DNA of 64,000 nucleotides from Mucilaginibacter xinganensis (lineage in GTDB: Bacteria > Bacteroidota > Bacteroidia > Sphingobacteriales > Sphingobacteriaceae), in assembly GCF_002257585.1 (NCBI RefSeq), contig NZ_CP022743.1, positions 992,001 through 1,056,000 on the forward strand, written 5' to 3'. The translations under genes and the position numbers were made by a program. The notes beneath the pieces were generated by a model. That model had not been told where the DNA came from, did not search any database, and was given only the letters and a program-made list of their open reading frames with translations. Shown here piece after piece: positions 62,819 to 64,000 of this stretch. Position 1 is the stretch's first letter, and every line of letters starts with the position of its first letter.

Positions 62819-63442
62819 ATGTACCTGGTAAAAACCCCCTGGCTGCTTAAAAAGCTATATCCCAATTTAATATGGGACACAGATAAAACCTCCCGGGCCA
62901 TTTATCTGACTTTTGACGATGGACCTATACCGATTGTTACACCATTTGTTTTAAATATTTTAAAACAGTATAATGCCCTGGCCACGTTTTTTTGCATAGG
63001 CGAAAATATTTGCAAACATCCCGATATCTTTGAACAGCTAAAAAGTGAAGGCCACGCCATAGGTAATCATACTTATAATCATCTAAAAGGTTGGGATACA
63101 GTTGATAAAGTATATCTCGATAATTTTTTAGAGGCCGATAAATTAATGGATTCCAAATTGTTTCGTCCACCTTACGGAAGGGCAAAAAGATCGCAGGTAA
63201 AACTGCTTAAACAAGCTAAACCCGGCCTGGAGTTTATTATGTGGAATGTGTTGTCTGCCGACTATGATGTAAATATAACTCCCGAAAAATGTTTGGATAA
63301 TGTTTTGAAGCATACCCAAAGCGGCGACATCGTTCTATTTCACGATAGTTTAAAGGCCAGAGATCGGATGGAGTATGCGTTGCCAAGGGCGCTTGAAGTT
63401 TGGAGCAGGGAAGGGTATAGCTTTAAACCCATTGCTCTTTAA
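62819..63442 (+). CDS. Polysaccharide deacetylase family protein (NodB domain)
   Basis: A 207-residue CE4-type deacetylase. The motifs are TFDDGP (motif 1, with the catalytic Asp), HTYNH (motif 2, metal-binding His pair), RPPYGR (motif 3), and a WNVLSADYDVN stretch plus IVLFHDSLK (motifs 4 and 5, with the active-site His). It removes acetyl groups from N-acetylglucosamine in a polysaccharide or peptidoglycan. There is no signal peptide, so it may work in the cytoplasm or be exported otherwise. The longest frame starts at a GTG (62792); the ATG at 62819 is preferred. Confidence 0.88.
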   Translation: MYLVKTPWLLKKLYPNLIWDTDKTSRAIYLTFDDGPIPIVTPFVLNILKQYNALATFFCIGENICKHPDIFEQLKSEGHAIGNHTYNHLKGWDTVDKVYLDNFLEADKLMDSKLFRPPYGRAKRSQVKLLKQAKPGLEFIMWNVLSADYDVNITPEKCLDNVLKHTQSGDIVLFHDSLKARDRMEYALPRALEVWSREGYSFKPIAL

Positions 63443-63521
63443 GTAATCAGTAAAATTTAACGTTCTTTGGTATAATAATGTTCATCGTGCCCACGGTACC
63501 AAGTAGTGCGGCGTCTGTTTT

Positions 63522-63549
63522 GAAAAATAATTATGAAATATTATTTTTC
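63522..63549 (+). terminator. AT-rich hairpin after the deacetylase gene
   Basis: GAAAAATAAT (63522-63531) and ATTATTTTTC (63540-63549) are a perfect 10-bp inverted repeat with an 8-base loop; the T-rich right arm gives a terminator-like look. It is 80 bases downstream of the stop codon. Confidence 0.4.
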
Positions 63550-63666
63550 TTGATAAGCTATTTCTTGTCGGCAGCTTGTAATCTATGCGCCGCCTTAACC
63601 AAATCTTCACACTAAAAGTGTTTATTTGCGTTATAATATGTTTTAATACACAGGTTAATATATTAA

Positions 63667-64000
63667 ATGAAGCGTTCTAATAAATTAAAGATCCTGGTTC
63701 CGCTGGTCATCATACTTTTTTTAAGTGCGTATGGCCGGCACAGGCAACTTAGCCGCGAAATTGATATTGCCGGTAAGCTGGAGGCGAGGGAGATGAATGA
63801 GATCTCGGGTATTGCCGCATCCGGTTTAAACCCCAACGTTTACTACGTTCACAATGATAGCGGCGATACCAGCCGTTTTTTTGCTATATTACCCACCGGG
63901 ACATTAAAATCAACCATATATTTTAAAGGCGAGCCAAAAGAACAAAAAGGCGTTAAAGATTGCGAAGATATTGCTGTAGGGCCCGGACCGGCAAAAAATA
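63667..64000 (+). CDS. Secreted/anchored protein of unknown function, cut by window edge
   Basis: The first 111 residues of a protein that continues beyond the window. It has an N-terminal membrane anchor or signal (KILVPLVIILFLSAYG), then EMNEISGIAASGLNPNVYYV and HNDSGDTSRFFAI, and ends at KDCEDIAVGPGPAKN. The SGIAAS/HNDSGD/CEDIAVGPG pattern is known to me from bacterial beta-propeller-like proteins without an assigned function. The gap before it (63443-63666) contains only the hairpin at 63522. Confidence 0.6.
   Translation, partial: MKRSNKLKILVPLVIILFLSAYGRHRQLSREIDIAGKLEAREMNEISGIAASGLNPNVYYVHNDSGDTSRFFAILPTGTLKSTIYFKGEPKEQKGVKDCEDIAVGPGPAKN

Overview
The window looks like chromosomal DNA of a member of the Bacteroidota, most likely the family Sphingobacteriaceae (Mucilaginibacter or Pedobacter-like). 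The evidence is the intact gldKLMN core of the type IX secretion system and a SprE/PorW-like TPR lipoprotein, an ATP synthase locus without beta and epsilon genes, several Bacteroidota-restricted families (DUF4286, DUF4271, DUF4293, DUF4266/DUF3570), TAnnTTTG-type -7 promoter boxes, and few Shine-Dalgarno sites. I see no rRNA, tRNA or CRISPR array.

Layout. 1-2.4 kb: a CocE-type hydrolase cut by the left edge and a methyltransferase. 2.4-6.7 kb: a three-gene operon of an S9-peptidase-like lipoprotein, a sensor kinase and an OmpR-type regulator; the peptidase homologue has lost its catalytic Ser and His. 6.9-16.0 kb: envelope and housekeeping genes (TPR protein, DUF4286, rfbC, OmpA-like lipoprotein, DUF2461, DUF983, two tandem JmjC-like cupins, fasciclin, hemW). 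16.1-26.6 kb: an island-like segment that opens with a small ORF joining an integrase-type arm domain to a truncated LytTR domain. It continues with a six-gene operon (adaptor, RND pump fused to TolC, beta-barrel, DUF2147, LytS kinase, LytTR regulator) and ends in about 1.3 kb of gene-free DNA with IS-like debris.

26.7-29.7 kb: an ApbE-DUF4266-DUF3570 cluster and a second DUF2147 protein. 29.9-36.8 kb: DUF4271, a HemD-like protein and the gldK-gldL-gldM-gldN operon. 37-44.3 kb on the minus strand: uvrC, and a SprE/PorW-like gene coupled to a penicillin-binding protein 1A. 44.3-50.2 kb: the ATP synthase operon atpZ-(small membrane protein)-atpB-E-F-H-A-G. 50.6-64 kb: ABC exporter, truA, a diverged DUF892 protein, DUF4293, an alpha/beta hydrolase, a DEAD-box helicase with a clear promoter, two small secreted proteins, gpsA, a TolC/MacA-like efflux pair, a polysaccharide deacetylase, and a partial secreted protein at the right edge.

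The most unusual items are the catalytically dead S9 homologue tied to a two-component system, the integrase-arm/LytTR hybrid ORF next to a self-regulated RND-TolC operon, the signal peptide buried inside the RND-TolC fusion, and families of degenerate short repeats that fill operon spacers and in one case encode the C-terminus of UvrC. Start codons were moved from the longest ORF where a better ATG, a promoter or a paralogue supported it.
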